From contig DIAM01000016.1 of assembly GCA_002416505.1 (NCBI GenBank), positions 26,756 through 90,755 of the forward strand: a stretch of DNA of 64,000 nucleotides, read 5' to 3'. Below the pieces are notes generated by a model that saw nothing but the letters and a program-made list of their open reading frames with translations, searched no databases and had not been told where the DNA came from. Of this stretch, positions 25,274 through 33,647 are shown one piece after another. The DNA is from Gammaproteobacteria bacterium UBA5078. GTDB taxonomy: Bacteria > Pseudomonadota > Gammaproteobacteria > Pseudomonadales > Pseudohongiellaceae. Each line of letters begins with the position of its first letter. Within the stretch, counting starts at the first letter, position 1. A program made the position numbers and the translations under genes.

Positions 25274-25460
25274 CAAGAGGGGCAATGTGGGGTGCTTCGA
25301 TGCAGGACCATGAGCCGCCTGGCCGATGAATTGCTCCTGCATTCTCGGCACTCCCGCCATCCATGGCGGTCGGACGCGGCGACTGAGCCCCCATGGATGG
25401 GTTCACGGCGTGTCCAGCAGCGAAGTACGCCGCAGTGCCACTCGCGCTACGGAGCACCTA
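25274..25460. repeat. Nested palindromic element E
   Basis: The core GATGAATTGCTCCTGCATTC and the palindrome CCGCCATCCATGGCGG (25354-25369) match elements B and C; a second small palindrome CCCATGGATGGG lies at 25390-25401. Outer arms around 25274-25300 and 25420-25446 are complementary only imperfectly. It ends about ten bases after the proB stop. Confidence 0.78.
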
Positions 25461-25470
25461 AGCAGTTAAT

Positions 25471-26589
25471 CTATTCAGTTAGTACTAGGTTGTCGCGGTG
25501 GATTACTTCTTCTTCACCCGCATAGCCTAGTAATGACTCGATCTTGTCGCTACTGCAACGCAGTAGCAGGCTCATCTCTTTGCTGTCGTAATTGACTAGG
25601 CCACGGGCGATCTCCTTGCCCGCCTTGTCGACACAGCTGACCACGTCACCGCGCTCGAAACTGCCCTGCGCGCCGATCACGCCTACCGGCAGAAGACTGC
25701 GGCCCGAGTGCTGCAATACCTTTACTGCGCCGTCATCCAGCGCTAAACGCCCCTTAGACTTCAGCTGACCCGCCAGCCACTGCTTGCGCGCCGCAACTGG
25801 CTGGCGCTCTGGCAATAGTAGCGTGCCGATCTCCTCGCCCTTGGCCAGACGCTCGAGCACCTGCGGCTCGCGGCCATTGGCGATGATGGTGCAAGCCCCG
25901 GAACGAGCCGCGAGCTTGGCCGCAGAGACCTTGGTGATCATGCCGCCCCTGCCTACATTATTGCTACTGCCCGCCATCGCCTCTAGGCTAGGGTCGCCCG
26001 CCATCGCGGTCGCGATCACCGGAGAATCTGGGTCTTTGCGAGGATCGGACTTATGCAGCCCCTTCTGGTCGGTCAGGATGACTAGGGCGTCGGCATTGAC
26101 GAGGTTCGCCACAAGCGCGCCTAGGGTATCGTTATCGCCGAAGCATAGTTCGGCCGTCGCGACGGTATCGTTCTCGTTGATAACCGGCACCACATTCATG
26201 CTCACCAGGGTAGTGAGGGTGCTGCGCGCATTGAGGTAGCGCCTGCGGTTAGAGAGGTCGTCGTGGGTCAGCAATATCTGGGCGGTATGCACCCCGTATT
26301 GCATGAAGTAACTCTCGTAGGTCTGGATCAGGCCCATCTGCCCGACCGCCGCCGCAGCCTGCTGCAGATGAATCTCCTTGGGACGACGCTTCAAGCCTAG
26401 CCGCGCCACCCCTTCGGCAACCGCGCCGGAGGACACCAGCACTACCTGAATACCCTGCTTCTGCAGTGACACTAATTGCTGCACCCAGCCGGCTATCGCC
26501 TCTTTATCGAGACCCAGGCCGTTATTGGTGATCAGGGAGCTGCCTATCTTGACGACCCAGCAACGTGTCTTTAATAGTTCTTTGCGCAT
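25471..26589 (-). CDS. proB: Glutamate 5-kinase
   Basis: A 372-residue enzyme that phosphorylates glutamate in the first step of proline synthesis. The amino-acid kinase domain is marked by VVKIGSSLITN, VSSGAVAEGVARLG and INENDTVAT, and the C-terminal 90 residues form a PUA domain (GDVVSCVDKAGKEIARGLVNYDS). The start is taken at ATG 26589; a TTG further upstream would add 11 residues. It follows obgE by about 50 bases in the same direction, the order common in gammaproteobacteria. Confidence 0.96.
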   Translation of the reverse strand: MRKELLKTRCWVVKIGSSLITNNGLGLDKEAIAGWVQQLVSLQKQGIQVVLVSSGAVAEGVARLGLKRRPKEIHLQQAAAAVGQMGLIQTYESYFMQYGVHTAQILLTHDDLSNRRRYLNARSTLTTLVSMNVVPVINENDTVATAELCFGDNDTLGALVANLVNADALVILTDQKGLHKSDPRKDPDSPVIATAMAGDPSLEAMAGSSNNVGRGGMITKVSAAKLAARSGACTIIANGREPQVLERLAKGEEIGTLLLPERQPVAARKQWLAGQLKSKGRLALDDGAVKVLQHSGRSLLPVGVIGAQGSFERGDVVSCVDKAGKEIARGLVNYDSKEMSLLLRCSSDKIESLLGYAGEEEVIHRDNLVLTE

Positions 26590-26640
26590 GACCTTAGGAA
26601 ACCCTTCGCGGAAATATTTCAAACGTTAATCAGGCCAGAC

Positions 26641-27822
26641 TCAGTAGTCCTCGTCCTCATCGTAATCATCATCTTCGAGATCGGCTTCCATCTGCTCGCG
26701 CAGCGCCCTGCGGGCCGCCTTGCTCTTCTCGATACTCTTGCGAATCTCATACTCCATCTCACGGTCGAACTCGGCCTGCGCCTCCTGATAATCAGGATCC
26801 TCACGCAGGCTCACTCGGTGCGACTCCACCGAGACCATGATCGCCTGGCATAAGTCCGGACAGCCGCCGCCGTTGATGGCGGTGATCTGGAAAATCTTGC
26901 CCGTCCACTGCAATTCCTTCTTGATGCGCTCAACCAAGGCTTCGCGCTCTTCCTCGGGCACTAGGTCAAACTTGTTCAGCACCAGCCAGCGCTCCTTCTT
27001 AGACATGGTCGGGCTGAATTTCTCCAGCTCGTCCCTGATCTTGCGGGCGTGCTCAACGGGATCTGCACCATCGAGCGGGGCGACGTCGAGCATGTGCAGC
27101 AATAGGCGCGTTCGCGACAAGTGCTTCAGGAAGCGAAAGCCTAGCCCAGCACCCTCGGAGGCGCCTTCGATAACGCCGGGGATATCGGCCATCACGAAAC
27201 TGCGCTCGCTGCCTACGCGGACCACACCGAGGTTAGGAACCAGGGTGGTAAAGGGATAATCGGCGACCTTAGGTCGCGCCGAGGACACCGCCCGAATCAG
27301 GGTCGACTTGCCCGCGTTAGGCATGCCCAGCAGCCCCACATCGGCCAACACCTTAAGCTGGAGCTGCAGTGTGCGGTGTTCGCCGGGAGTACCGGTGGTC
27401 GTCTTCGTAGGCGTGCGATTCGTGCTGGACTTGAAGCGCGTGTTGCCAAGCCCGTGTATGCCGCCCTTGGCGACCAGAACCTGCATGCCATCCTCGGAGA
27501 TATCGGCGATCAGCTCCTCGGTATTGGCATCCACCACACTCGTGCCTACCGGCACGCGCACGATAAGGTCTTCGCCGCTGCGACCCGTGCAATTCTTACT
27601 CATGCCACCTTGACCGGACTGGGCACGGTATTGCGGCTGGAAGCGAAAATCTACCAGCGTGTTGAGGCCGCTATCGCCGAGCAGATAGATGCTGCCGCCA
27701 TCGCCACCGTCGCCGCCATTAGGGCCGCCCTTGGCGATGAACTTCTCCCTGCGAAAGGCCTGACAGCCATTGCCGCCCTTACCTGCTTCCACAGTGATTT
27801 CTGCTTCATCTACGAACTTCAT
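26641..27822 (-). CDS. obgE: Obg-family GTPase
   Basis: A 393-residue essential GTPase linked to 50S assembly and stress responses. The glycine-rich Obg fold covers residues 1-158, the G domain begins with GMPNAGKST (166-174), and later NKFD serves as the G4 motif. The C-terminal tail is very acidic (EADLEDDDYDEDEDY), as in many Obg proteins. It is part of the rplU-rpmA-obgE-proB block, although a terminator separates it from rpmA. Confidence 0.97.
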   Translation of the reverse strand: MKFVDEAEITVEAGKGGNGCQAFRREKFIAKGGPNGGDGGDGGSIYLLGDSGLNTLVDFRFQPQYRAQSGQGGMSKNCTGRSGEDLIVRVPVGTSVVDANTEELIADISEDGMQVLVAKGGIHGLGNTRFKSSTNRTPTKTTTGTPGEHRTLQLQLKVLADVGLLGMPNAGKSTLIRAVSSARPKVADYPFTTLVPNLGVVRVGSERSFVMADIPGVIEGASEGAGLGFRFLKHLSRTRLLLHMLDVAPLDGADPVEHARKIRDELEKFSPTMSKKERWLVLNKFDLVPEEEREALVERIKKELQWTGKIFQITAINGGGCPDLCQAIMVSVESHRVSLREDPDYQEAQAEFDREMEYEIRKSIEKSKAARRALREQMEADLEDDDYDEDEDY

Positions 27823-27886
27823 GTTGTTCCTACCCGTTGGGGAATCGAATATTGTCGCTATCTTAGCGAGGGGCAGTATGCCCCAT

Positions 27887-27921
27887 ATAAAAAAGCCCCG
27901 TCACAAGACGAGGCTTTTTTT
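27887..27921 (-). terminator. Bidirectional intrinsic terminator after rpmA
   Basis: AAAAGCC-C-CGTC and GACG-A-GGCTTTT pair around ACAA with one mismatch; T tracts follow on both strands. On the minus strand it ends the rplU-rpmA transcript before obgE. Confidence 0.9.
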
Positions 27922-27970
27922 CGTTCAGGGTTGGCCTTGCCAAAACACCGAACTACACGCGCTACGGCAA

Positions 27971-28228
27971 TTAAGCAGTAACGATGCTGATGAACTTCCT
28001 GCGTAGCGGGCCTTTCACTTCAAACTTCACAGTGCCATGGGCAGTTGCGAAGATTGTGTGATCCTTGCCGAGCCCGACATTCACACCGGGGTGAAAATGC
28101 GTGCCGCGCTGACGCACGATGATGTTGCCCGCCAATACACTTTCGCCGCCGAAACGCTTAACACCGAGTCGTTTCGACTGGGAATCACGACCGTTACTGG
28201 TACTACCACCTGCTTTTTTATGAGCCAT
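27971..28228 (-). CDS. rpmA: 50S ribosomal protein L27
   Basis: An 85-residue basic protein of the large subunit, with its N-terminal arm (AHKKAGGSTSNGRDSQSKRLG) reaching the peptidyl-transferase centre. The N-terminal Met-Ala-His-Lys-Lys start shows no cleavable extension of the kind found in some Firmicutes. It lies 30 bases after rplU and is co-transcribed with it. Confidence 0.98.
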   Translation of the reverse strand: MAHKKAGGSTSNGRDSQSKRLGVKRFGGESVLAGNIIVRQRGTHFHPGVNVGLGKDHTIFATAHGTVKFEVKGPLRRKFISIVTA

Positions 28229-28258
28229 TTGTTGTCTCCTGCCAGCTTACGCCCGACT

Positions 28259-28570
28259 TTATGCTGAAATACCTGTGATCTTAACTTCAGTAAACCACTG
28301 TCTGTGGCCCTGGTGCTTCAAGTGGTGCTTACGACGACGGAACTTAAGGATCGTCACTTTCTTAGCGCGACCAGTCGTCAGTACTTCAGCAGTAACCTTG
28401 CTGCCTTCTACATAAGGTGCGCCGATTTTTACTGATTCGCCCTCACCCACCATGAGTACTTTGTCGAAGCTAACTTCTTCGCCCATGGCAGCTTCCAATT
28501 TTTCGAGCTTGAGGATCTCGCCCTCAACCACTCGGTGTTGCTTGCCACCACTCTCAATTACCGCGTACAT
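28259..28570 (-). CDS. rplU: 50S ribosomal protein L21
   Basis: A 103-residue 23S rRNA-binding protein, recognisable by MYAVIESGGKQHRV and the C-terminal KFRRRKHHLKHQGHRQ segment. GGAGTG precedes the ATG. It is first gene of the rplU-rpmA operon and has a leader of about 160 nt with a long hairpin (see separate entries). Confidence 0.98.
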   Translation of the reverse strand: MYAVIESGGKQHRVVEGEILKLEKLEAAMGEEVSFDKVLMVGEGESVKIGAPYVEGSKVTAEVLTTGRAKKVTILKFRRRKHHLKHQGHRQWFTEVKITGISA

Positions 28571-28664
28571 ATTTCACTCCACATTGGGTATAGGTTCGTA
28601 TTCTGCTAGCGCTGCGATCTTCTCGTCCATTAATGGGTCTAAACCCTAATGACTAGAACAAGAG

Positions 28665-28700
28665 ACAAGGACAGCGTATTTCACGCTTAAAAGTCCTTGT
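28665..28700 (-). promoter_or_regulatory. Long hairpin in the rplU leader
   Basis: ACAAGGAC (28665-28672) pairs with GTCCTTGT (28693-28700), and inside it AGCGT pairs with ACGCT around a five-base loop, leaving an asymmetric five-base bulge. It lies inside the predicted rplU 5' leader, about 95 nt before the start codon. No T tract follows, so it is not a terminator; autoregulation by L21 is a possibility. Confidence 0.6.
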
Positions 28701-28739
28701 TGAAAGTCCTTCTGTCCAGCAGTGCCTATAGGGGCGGGC

Positions 28740-28768
28740 ATTTTACGGGAACACCCCTGTAGTGGCAA
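28740..28768 (-). promoter_or_regulatory. Promoter of rplU-rpmA
   Basis: On the minus strand TTGCCA (28768-28763), a 17-base spacer and TAAAAT (28745-28740), each five of six to consensus, followed by a GC-rich discriminator typical of stringently controlled ribosomal promoters. The rest of the 28571-29029 gap (upstream of ispB) shows no gene. Confidence 0.75.
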
Positions 28769-29029
28769 GCCTCATTTTGAGAAATTATCATGTTCTCCAT
28801 GCGCTTGCGGCGTGGAGGCTCTGCGCGCGCGGTTATCTTGACAGTCACAGCCTTCGCCCCTAGCATGCAGGCTCGATTTACAACGCGCGTCTTGGACAAC
28901 AATCGCTAATTCCCGGCACTTAAGGGAAGGCGCGGTAAGAGTAGGCGAAAAAAGCCTAAAACCCACTCGCTCTAGGCGTTGCTACAATAATTTGACGTCA
29001 CAAACAGTCACATCGCTCACGGTAGCTTC

Positions 29030-30019
29030 ATGTATAAGAATATCCGCGCAGTAGTTTCGGCAGACTTCGATGCCGTAAACCAGTTCATCATCGACCAACT
29101 ATACTCCGATGTCGCTCTCGTGGAGAGCATCGGTCACTATATTATCGATGCGGGCGGCAAGCGCATGCGTCCAGTGCTCGTGCTGTTGAGCGCCAAGAGC
29201 TGTGACTATCAAGGCGACCAGCACATCAGCCTCGCCGCAGTGATCGAATTCATCCATACCGCCACCCTACTGCACGACGACGTGGTCGACATGTCCTCCA
29301 TGCGCCGCGGCCGCCCTACCGCCAATGAGCAATGGAGCAACCCATCCAGCGTGCTGGTCGGCGACTTCATCTATTCCCGTGCGTTTCAGGTGCTAGTGTC
29401 CATTGGCAATATGGACATCATGAAGATCATCGCCGACACGACCAATCGCATCGCCGAGGGCGAGGTCCTGCAGTTGATCAATAAGAACAACAGTGCAGCG
29501 ACCCAAGACGGCTATATGAATGTCATTCGCCATAAGACCGCTATCCTATTCCAGGCGGCGGCCGAATGCGGCGCGATACTAGCCGGTGCCAGCGCCCAGC
29601 AACAGCAGATCCTGCGCGATGTGGGCATGCATATCGGGATGGCCTTCCAATTGATCGACGACGTGCTCGACTATGAGGGTGACGCCGCCACGATGGGCAA
29701 GAACATTGGCGACGACTTGGCCGAAGGCAAGCCTACCCTGCCCTTGATTCACGCCATGCGCACGGGCACTAAAGAGGAAGCGGAACTGCTTAAGCGCTGC
29801 ATAGAGGGCGCTGCGCACGATATCGAAGCGGAACTCGCACAACAACAGCTCGCGGATGTCATCGCCATCATCAAGCGCAGCGGCAGCCTAGACTACACCC
29901 GCGACCTAGCGCTTGCTGAATCCGACAAGGCTATCGCCCTACTCGCAAATCTGGACGAAAGCCCCTTCCGACAAGCCCTCATCGATATGGCGAACCTCGC
30001 CGTGAAGCGCGCCAGCTAA
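29030..30019 (+). CDS. ispB: Octaprenyl (polyprenyl) diphosphate synthase
   Basis: A 329-residue trans-prenyltransferase that builds the side chain of ubiquinone from farnesyl and isopentenyl diphosphate. Both aspartate-rich motifs are visible: HDDVVDMSSMRRGRPT (82-97) and LIDDVLDYEGD. Chain length cannot be read with certainty but the family position divergent from rplU-rpmA is the classical gammaproteobacterial arrangement. The stop overlaps the convergent LLM gene by four bases. Confidence 0.95.
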   Translation: MYKNIRAVVSADFDAVNQFIIDQLYSDVALVESIGHYIIDAGGKRMRPVLVLLSAKSCDYQGDQHISLAAVIEFIHTATLLHDDVVDMSSMRRGRPTANEQWSNPSSVLVGDFIYSRAFQVLVSIGNMDIMKIIADTTNRIAEGEVLQLINKNNSAATQDGYMNVIRHKTAILFQAAAECGAILAGASAQQQQILRDVGMHIGMAFQLIDDVLDYEGDAATMGKNIGDDLAEGKPTLPLIHAMRTGTKEEAELLKRCIEGAAHDIEAELAQQQLADVIAIIKRSGSLDYTRDLALAESDKAIALLANLDESPFRQALIDMANLAVKRAS

Positions 30020-31032
30020 ACACTCGCCTGCAGATCGAACTCCTTCGCCAACAGGGCATAGGAGTTCTTGCGCTGCGAAAAATCATGACAATTACTGATC
30101 ACCACCATCTCGTCCGCCCGATGGCGACGCGCGATCTCGCGTAACTGTGCCCCGACCTTTGCGGGGGTGCCGCAGATGGCATGCTGGCGACGCTGCGCGA
30201 TCAGTGCGCGCTCCTGTGCTGTCAGTGGGAATTCGCGGGCCTCTGCGATCGAGGGAATAGGCCCGGGGTTGCCCTTCTCCAGCCCCAGACGCCAGATGTC
30301 TCGCGTCAAGGCCAAGGCCTCGGCCTCCTCCTCGTTATCGGCACACAGCACGAACACCCCGACATTGACCCGAGGCTCTGGCAGCGCATCCGTGGGCTGG
30401 AAATTTTCGCGGTAGACCTGTGCGAGGCGATCACTTTGCTGCGGATTCAAGAAGTGCGCGATCGAGTAGCGCATGCCTAGTTCTGCGGCATACAAGGCGC
30501 TCTGTTCGCTGGAGCCTAATAACCAGAATTGCGGAGCGATGGCGACCTGTGGGCTGGCGTGGGCACGAGCGAATACACTCGTCTCCGGTCGCTCACCCCT
30601 TACGAAGGCCATCATGTCTAGCAGCTTGTTGCGGAAATACTCCACGCCAATTGGCGAACCATAGGCCAGGGCCTGCGCGGTGACAGAATCGCTGCCCGGC
30701 GCCCTGCCTACGCCGAGATCGACACGGTCAGGGTAGAGGGTTTGCAAGAGGAGGAAGTTCTCAGCCACCTTATAGGGGCTGTAGTGAGTCAGCATGACGC
30801 CGCCAGAGCCGAGGCGAATGCGCGCGGTCTTAGCGCCAATCTGCGCTAGCAACAACTCCGGTGCACAGCCAGCGAAACTCTCGGAGCCGTGGTGCTCGGC
30901 CACCCAGAAACGATGAAAACCGAGCGCCTCGGTATGCTGTGCAAGCGCTACCGTCTCGGCTAGCGCCTGCGCGGCACTTCCCCCACTGCGAATGGGGGAT
31001 TGATCCAACACACTTAACTTCAGAGCAGACAA
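30016..31032 (-). CDS. LLM-class flavin-dependent oxidoreductase (YhbW/luciferase-like)
   Basis: A 338-residue TIM-barrel protein of the bacterial luciferase-like group. RFWVAEHHGSESFAGCAPELLL, RIRLGSGGVMLTHYSPYKVAE and DLGVGRAPGSD are family signatures. Members use reduced flavin supplied by a partner or F420, but the YhbW subgroup in gammaproteobacteria is taken to use FMN. Function unknown. It is last in a two-gene minus-strand run with the DUF4399 gene immediately upstream (two-base gap). Confidence 0.9.
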   Translation of the reverse strand: MSALKLSVLDQSPIRSGGSAAQALAETVALAQHTEALGFHRFWVAEHHGSESFAGCAPELLLAQIGAKTARIRLGSGGVMLTHYSPYKVAENFLLLQTLYPDRVDLGVGRAPGSDSVTAQALAYGSPIGVEYFRNKLLDMMAFVRGERPETSVFARAHASPQVAIAPQFWLLGSSEQSALYAAELGMRYSIAHFLNPQQSDRLAQVYRENFQPTDALPEPRVNVGVFVLCADNEEEAEALALTRDIWRLGLEKGNPGPIPSIAEAREFPLTAQERALIAQRRQHAICGTPAKVGAQLREIARRHRADEMVVISNCHDFSQRKNSYALLAKEFDLQASV

Positions 31033-31033
31033 C

Positions 31034-31465
31034 TTAGCGGACGGTGATCGTGACTTTCTCGGATACCACTGCAGGGTTGTGAGGAATATGCAAATGATCC
31101 CCGAGGATCAGCTGCAGAGTGTGCTGGCCCGGCGTGAGGGTCAGCGTGGTTTGAGTTTGACCGGCCCCGAAATGCGTGACATTCGCGCCCAATGGCATAC
31201 TAAGATCAGGCATCTCTTCGGCATCGACCAATAGATGGTGATGTCCCGTGTTGTTAACTTGTGTGCCCGCAGGAGCCACGCCCATACCTTTCAAGCCGAA
31301 CACGACGTCGAAGGTAGTTGGAACGGTCGCGCCATTGACCGGCGATACGATATAGGCTTGTGCGCCATCGGCAGATGGGCTCTTCTCCATTTGCTGGGCG
31401 ATTACCAAGGAAGAAAGGGCTACCGCGGCACTCACTCCAAGCACTTTCAGAAAGGTCTTTCTCAT
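31034..31465 (-). CDS. Periplasmic DUF4399-type protein
   Basis: A 143-residue secreted protein with signal ending VIAQQ. The DUF4399-like core is visible in YIVSPVNGATVPTTFDVVFGLKGMGVAPAG, NTGHHHLLVD and the C-terminal TPGQHTLQLILGDHLHIPHNP. The many histidines could bind metal. Ribosome-binding site GGAG stands before the start. Co-transcription with the LLM gene is likely, but a functional link is unknown. Confidence 0.85.
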   Translation of the reverse strand: MRKTFLKVLGVSAAVALSSLVIAQQMEKSPSADGAQAYIVSPVNGATVPTTFDVVFGLKGMGVAPAGTQVNNTGHHHLLVDAEEMPDLSMPLGANVTHFGAGQTQTTLTLTPGQHTLQLILGDHLHIPHNPAVVSEKVTITVR

Positions 31466-31746
31466 AAATAACTCCAGATTGTATTCAAGACAAAAGCGTC
31501 AGGTTTGACATGGACGTAGACCGCTTAACCGAAGCTTGTGCTTCAAGTAATTCACAATCAATTTGTGCAGGCAATTTTGCTTGAAAGCAGCAAAGATAGC
31601 CAGTGCTATTGGAGACCACGGCACTGGCAAGAAGCTTTGTGAGGTGATATAAGCTGCACTACGCGAAGCTGCAAGGAGTGCACTGGCGCGGACACCGAGA
31701 CATGAAGCAGTGCCAATGAATACAATAAAAGGGGGCGCGCAATACC

Positions 31747-33630
31747 GTGATCGATTATAGTAAGACACCTGCAAAAGAACCACTTCTGGAAACCATCGAA
31801 AGCGTAGAGGCCTTTGAGAAAAAGCCGCTTCTATCGCAGTTTCCCCATACCGACAGTTACTCTCTTTTCCAACAGAGCGCCAAGCGCTTTGGTGACGAGC
31901 CGGCCATCGAGTTCCTCCTCACCGGCAGACGCGACGAAGCACCAGTGACCATCAGCTTTAAGCAATTGGCACAGCGCATCACCCAGACCGCGAATCTATT
32001 GCACAGCCTAGGGGTCACCACAGCCGACTCGGTGTCGATCCTGCTGCCGATCATGCCGCAGAGCCACCCCGCGATCTGGGGCGCACAGGCCGCCGGCATC
32101 GCCAACCCTATTAACCCGATGCTCGAGGCAGAGCATATCGCCGAGATCATCGAGGCAGCCGATTCGAAGCTTGTCATCTGCCTTGGCTCTTCCGCACACG
32201 CAGACCTGTGGACCAAGCTGATGCAGATTATGCCGCGCTTGCCCAAGGTCCACACTGTGCTGGCGGTAACGCATTCACACTTCACCGATAGCGAACCCAA
32301 CATTCCAGATAATCTTAGCGCCAAGGTCTTGAACTTCGATGCCGCTATCGCGGAACAGGAACCCGACCGGCTCATCAGCGAGCGTGTATTCTCGGCAGAG
32401 CAAGTGGCCGCCTATTTCCACACGGGCGGCACGACCGGCCGCCCGAAGATCGCCCAGCTAACCCATGGCAACATGGCCTTTCTCGGCCAGTTGATGCAGA
32501 TTTATACCGCGCATATGCATCGTCACACGGTTCTGTGCGGCCTGCCCCTGTTCCATATCTATGGCGTTATCATCCAAGGCGTCGCGGCCTTTAGTGTGGG
32601 ATATCGTGTGCTGCTGCTAACGCCGGCCGGGTTCCGCTCACCCGAGGGCATGAAGAATTTCTGGCACCATATCGAGCGCTTCAAGGTGCGCGGCTTCTCC
32701 ACCGTGCCGACGGTACTCATGGCCCTCACACAGATCCCCGTGGGCGATGCGGACATCAGCAGCCTCACCAATATCAATTCCGGTGCGGCGCCTCTGTCTC
32801 CAAATTTCGAGAAGAGTTTCGAGACAAAATTTGATGTCGAGGTCTCCAATGGCTATGGCATGACCGAGACGACCGCGCTGATTACCCGCGCGCCGCTGTG
32901 GCAGCCCCCTGGCAGCGTTGGCATGCGCCTTCCCTACTCCCAGCTGCGTATCGCACACGTGCATGAGGGTAAGATTATCAAGGAGTGTGAGCTGGGTGAG
33001 AACGGCGTGATTCTAGTCAAAGGACCACAGGTATTCTGTGGCTATAAGGCGCAGAGCGATAACGCCGTCGCCTGGGTCGAGGGAGGTTGGTTCAACACTG
33101 GCGACCTTGGTTATCTCGATGACAAGGGCTATCTATACCTCTCGGGCCGCGCTAAAGATCTCATCATCCGCGGCGGTCATAACATCGACCCCGCGATCAT
33201 AGAAGAGGGACTCGCGGGGCATCCTGCGGTGGCCAGTTGTATCGCCGTTGGCTTGCCAGACGCCTATGCCGGCGAGTTACCGATGGCCTTCGTCCAATTG
33301 AAACCCGGCGCGGTATGCAGTGCCGAGGAATTGCTGGCCTTCGGCGAGAAGCACATCTCCGAACGCGCGGCGATACCGAAGCGCATCGAGTTCGTGGATG
33401 CCATGCCATTGACCGCCGTCGGCAAGATTTTTAGACCGGCGCTACGCCAGCGAATCACCGAGATCATCTTGGGCGAGTTGTTTGCAGAACAAGGCATCGA
33501 GGCCAGCGTACGGGGGCGCCTCGATAAGAAGAGCGGGCTGATGATGACGGTTAAGCTAGCCGACGCTAGCACACGAGGTGCCGCGCAAGACCTGCTAACG
33601 CCCTACTCTTTCGGGGTGGAGTTCGTCTAG
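31747..33630 (+). CDS. AMP-dependent acyl-CoA synthetase
   Basis: A 627-residue ANL-superfamily enzyme that activates a carboxylic acid to its CoA thioester through an acyl-AMP. The ATP motif is HTGGTTGRPK (225-234), followed by NGYGMTETT, the hinge GDLGYLDDKGYLYLSGRAKDLIIRGG and a C-terminal lysine segment LTAVGKIFRP. The start is GTG at 31747. The substrate is unknown; an aliphatic or fatty acid is likely given the ETF-QO and acyl-CoA dehydrogenase genes nearby. An extra C-terminal 60 residues after the usual lysine is slightly long for the family. Confidence 0.9.
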   Translation: MIDYSKTPAKEPLLETIESVEAFEKKPLLSQFPHTDSYSLFQQSAKRFGDEPAIEFLLTGRRDEAPVTISFKQLAQRITQTANLLHSLGVTTADSVSILLPIMPQSHPAIWGAQAAGIANPINPMLEAEHIAEIIEAADSKLVICLGSSAHADLWTKLMQIMPRLPKVHTVLAVTHSHFTDSEPNIPDNLSAKVLNFDAAIAEQEPDRLISERVFSAEQVAAYFHTGGTTGRPKIAQLTHGNMAFLGQLMQIYTAHMHRHTVLCGLPLFHIYGVIIQGVAAFSVGYRVLLLTPAGFRSPEGMKNFWHHIERFKVRGFSTVPTVLMALTQIPVGDADISSLTNINSGAAPLSPNFEKSFETKFDVEVSNGYGMTETTALITRAPLWQPPGSVGMRLPYSQLRIAHVHEGKIIKECELGENGVILVKGPQVFCGYKAQSDNAVAWVEGGWFNTGDLGYLDDKGYLYLSGRAKDLIIRGGHNIDPAIIEEGLAGHPAVASCIAVGLPDAYAGELPMAFVQLKPGAVCSAEELLAFGEKHISERAAIPKRIEFVDAMPLTAVGKIFRPALRQRITEIILGELFAEQGIEASVRGRLDKKSGLMMTVKLADASTRGAAQDLLTPYSFGVEFV

Positions 33631-33647
33631 GCAAGCCCCGCGTTACT

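Noticed and set aside
31499..31783. 94-codon open frame on the minus strand between DUF4399 and acyl-CoA synthetase genes
   Set aside because: It overlaps the start of the acyl-CoA synthetase gene, has no ribosome-binding site and a composition unlike protein; most likely non-coding.
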